Below are positions 5,210-6,742 of a DNA stretch of 6,742 bases, in pieces. The translations under genes were made by a program, and so were the position numbers. How positions within the stretch are numbered: position 1 is the stretch's first letter; every line of letters starts with the position of its first letter. Source of the stretch: Rhodothermota bacterium (GTDB lineage Bacteria > Hydrogenedentota > Hydrogenedentia > Hydrogenedentales > GCA-2746185). The notes beneath the pieces were generated by a model. The model was given only the letters and a program-made list of their open reading frames with translations. It ran no database searches and was not told where the DNA came from. The stretch covers positions 1 through 6,742 of the forward strand of contig VFKU01000862.1 of NCBI GenBank assembly GCA_009885415.1, written 5' to 3'.

Positions 5210-6610
5210 TCAGGGCTGATCGGTTACGTGGTTCGCTGCGCCCGGTTGCGCCTGCGCGAGGAGCCGGTCGAGTTCCTCGCGGGAAAGATACCTACCGGCG
5301 GCGACGACCGCGGCGATCGCTCGCGTGTTCGCGATGTCGATGAGCGGATCGCGGTCGAGTAGCAGGAAATCGGCGGCCTTGCCCGTCTCAACGCTTCCAT
5401 AGACATCTGAGACGCCCATGAATTCGGCGGGTACGATCGTGGCTGCGCGTAGCGCCTCGACGGGCGACATTCCGAGGTCCTTCACGAACATCGCCAACTC
5501 GTCGTGTAGACTGAACCCTGGATACACCAAGGGCCCTGCCAGGTCGGTACCGGCCATGATGCGCAAACCGGCCTCGTGCATTTTTCGAAACAGAGCGATG
5601 TTTTCGGCGTGGATCCGGGCCCAGTCCTGTTTGACGCGTTCGCTGCGCTTCATTTCCATCTGCGCCTTCCACGACGCGACGAGCGCCGCCGGCACGTATC
5701 GCCGCCGCGAATCGAGCGTGCCTGCGTCATCGGCAATCAGCGCGTCGGCCCGATCATCGGGCGTGAGCCGAAATCCGACCCCCGACACCAGCGTCGGTAC
5801 GAAATGCGCACCGGACCGGCGAAACGCCGCGAAGGCCGGCGCGAGATCGTCCGGCAGCGGCTGGATGCCAAGGGCACGGATGTAGTGTTCGAAACTCCGC
5901 TGTCCCGCTTCTGCCGCCTCGATCAGGCTGATCGCGGGAGGCGGCGCATGGCCGACCAGCGCGACGCCGCGGGCACGCGTGGCGGCAGCGAGAGCAAAGT
6001 AGATTTCCCGCGAGTCGACGGATCGAAATTTCACGAAATCCGCGCCTAGCTGCAGGACATGGTCGACGGTCTCGCCGGCCGTTTCGGTGGGGCCGGCGGG
6101 GAGTCTCGCGGACATTTCCTCGGGCGTCAGAAAGCCCTTGGCCCGCTCGATCCAGCGTGAACTCTCCAAGATCGGCCCCGCCGCGAAAATGTGCGGACCC
6201 AGGCGTTCGCCCGCCGCGATCTCGCGGCGCAGCCTAAATACTTCTTTGAATGGCCCCCCCATGTCTCGCGCGTGCGTCACGCCTTTTGCGAGCAGGACCG
6301 GCGCGAGAAATTCTCCCGCAGTGGACAAATGGACGTGCATGTCCCATAGACCGGGCATCGCATATTTGTTCGAGGCGTCGATAACGCGGGCCCCGGCAGG
6401 CATCGGCACTTCCGTTGCCGGTCCTGCGGCAACGATGCGGCCCGCATCCCAGACGACGATCTGCGCGGGCGAGACCCTTCCAGCGCGAAGATCAACGATC
6501 TGTACGTTGAGCAGCGCGGTCGGCTCCGCACCGGCGAGCCGACATGCGAGAATGACACCGAGTGCGCAGGCCGAGGCAAGACATTTTCGAATGGGCACGC
6601 AAGTCGACAT
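5210..6610 (-). CDS. Exported metal-dependent amidohydrolase (imidazolonepropionase/Xaa-Pro dipeptidase-like)
   Basis: 466 aa. The N-terminus (MSTCVPIRK, then LASACALGVILACRLAGA) is a signal peptide. Cleavage after AGA before EP is likely, though cysteines at 15 and 23 make a lipobox possible. The body is an amidohydrolase-superfamily barrel with its small beta-sandwich: PGLWDMHVH (86-94) gives the paired metal histidines H92 and H94, DFVKF (191-195) holds K194, a probable carboxylated bridging lysine, GHA gives H221, FEHY gives H242, and MAGTD (352-356) gives the metal/catalytic D356. The late KAADFLLLDRDPLIDI motif (411-426) is typical of the HutI-like group. Such enzymes hydrolyse cyclic amides, N-acyl amino acids or dipeptides; the substrate cannot be told. 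No clear Shine-Dalgarno precedes the ATG at 6610, but no better start exists nearby. It is followed by the phosphodiesterase gene on the same strand. Confidence 0.9.
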   Translation of the reverse strand: MSTCVPIRKCLASACALGVILACRLAGAEPTALLNVQIVDLRAGRVSPAQIVVWDAGRIVAAGPATEVPMPAGARVIDASNKYAMPGLWDMHVHLSTAGEFLAPVLLAKGVTHARDMGGPFKEVFRLRREIAAGERLGPHIFAAGPILESSRWIERAKGFLTPEEMSARLPAGPTETAGETVDHVLQLGADFVKFRSVDSREIYFALAAATRARGVALVGHAPPPAISLIEAAEAGQRSFEHYIRALGIQPLPDDLAPAFAAFRRSGAHFVPTLVSGVGFRLTPDDRADALIADDAGTLDSRRRYVPAALVASWKAQMEMKRSERVKQDWARIHAENIALFRKMHEAGLRIMAGTDLAGPLVYPGFSLHDELAMFVKDLGMSPVEALRAATIVPAEFMGVSDVYGSVETGKAADFLLLDRDPLIDIANTRAIAAVVAAGRYLSREELDRLLAQAQPGAANHVTDQP

Positions 6611-6618
6611 GGAAAGGC

Positions 6619-6640
6619 GTCTCGTAGACCTGGGCGGTCT
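6619..6640 (-). promoter_or_regulatory. Competing short inverted repeats before the amidohydrolase start
   Basis: AGACC (6626-6630) can pair with GGTCT (6636-6640) across five bases, or AGAC (6626-6629) with GTCT (6619-6622) across three, and the two pairings exclude each other. The region lies 9 to 30 bases upstream of the ATG at 6610, where no clear ribosome site is seen. The stems are only 4 to 5 bp and may be chance. Confidence 0.15.
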
Positions 6641-6699
6641 CTTGTTGTTTGACTCGCTTTCCGGGCGGTGGGTTTTGCGGGCCCGTCATCGCGGCGGGC

Positions 6700-6742
6700 T
6701 TAGTTCACCCCCGAAAATCCTCGCGCCTTCAGCCACTCCGCC
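6700..6742 (-). CDS. 3' end of an unidentified protein gene (partial)
   Basis: On the - strand the right edge reads AEWLKARGFSGVN followed by TAA at 6702-6700. The helix followed by a short Gly-rich end looks like a natural C-terminus, but 13 residues cannot identify a family. Another frame stays open for 18 codons across the same stretch, so the choice is not certain. It lies 89 bases before the amidohydrolase start on the same strand and could belong to the same transcript. Confidence 0.4.
   Translation of the reverse strand, partial: AEWLKARGFSGVN

Noticed and set aside
4225..5343. Several + strand frames opposite the phosphodiesterase
   Set aside because: They are Arg/Ser-rich shadows of a gene with complete catalytic motifs, and none has a ribosome site.
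6681..6699. GC-rich hairpin (GCCCG/CGGGC) as a terminator after the right-edge gene
   Set aside because: The stem is five base pairs with a nine-base loop and no T-run; in such GC-rich sequence this is expected by chance.

Overview
The window is GC-rich bacterial DNA with seven supported genes and two gene ends at its edges. Nearly every complete gene encodes an exported protein with a signal peptide or lipobox. The gene content (a polysaccharide deacetylase with an extra envelope-type domain, an exported crotonase, a secreted EF-hand-like protein, a lipoprotein phosphodiesterase and an exported amidohydrolase) and two kinds of dispersed palindromic repeat fit a large-genome environmental bacterium. 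A Planctomycetota, Verrucomicrobiota, Hydrogenedentota or Acidobacteriota-like lineage seems likely, but this is impression rather than proof; no rRNA or marker gene is present.

Layout. The 3' end of a + strand gene (3-86) overlaps, stop to stop, a small - strand gene for a 55-residue single-pass membrane protein (83-250). A non-coding stretch (251-467) follows, with a TATAAT box and a repeat element of three hairpins (366-472) that reaches over the stop codon of the next gene. A two-gene - strand operon comes next: a crotonase-fold protein with a signal peptide (1809-2705), then a NodB-type polysaccharide deacetylase fused to a BatD-like C-terminal domain (468-1784). A second dispersed repeat (1700-1729) is read in frame through the deacetylase signal-peptide region. 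A good sigma70-type promoter (2746-2774) precedes the operon. The 232-bp divergent intergenic region also carries a plausible promoter for the + strand gene 2938-4191, a secreted protein with helical TPR-like repeats and a calcium-loop domain.

That gene meets, tail to tail with 2 bases between, a second - strand pair: an exported metal-dependent amidohydrolase (5210-6610) and a lipoprotein glycerophosphodiester phosphodiesterase (4194-5120). They are separated by 89 bases holding a near-perfect palindrome. A fragment of another - strand gene ends at 6700.

Working together: the products point to the cell envelope or periplasm, with de-acetylation of a glycan, hydrolysis of glycerophosphodiesters and hydrolysis of an amide or peptide-like substrate. 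There is no direct evidence of a single pathway. The most unusual parts are the deacetylase-BatD fusion, its pairing with an exported crotonase, and the way dispersed repeats supply both ends of the deacetylase reading frame. No phage, transposase, CRISPR, tRNA or rRNA was seen.
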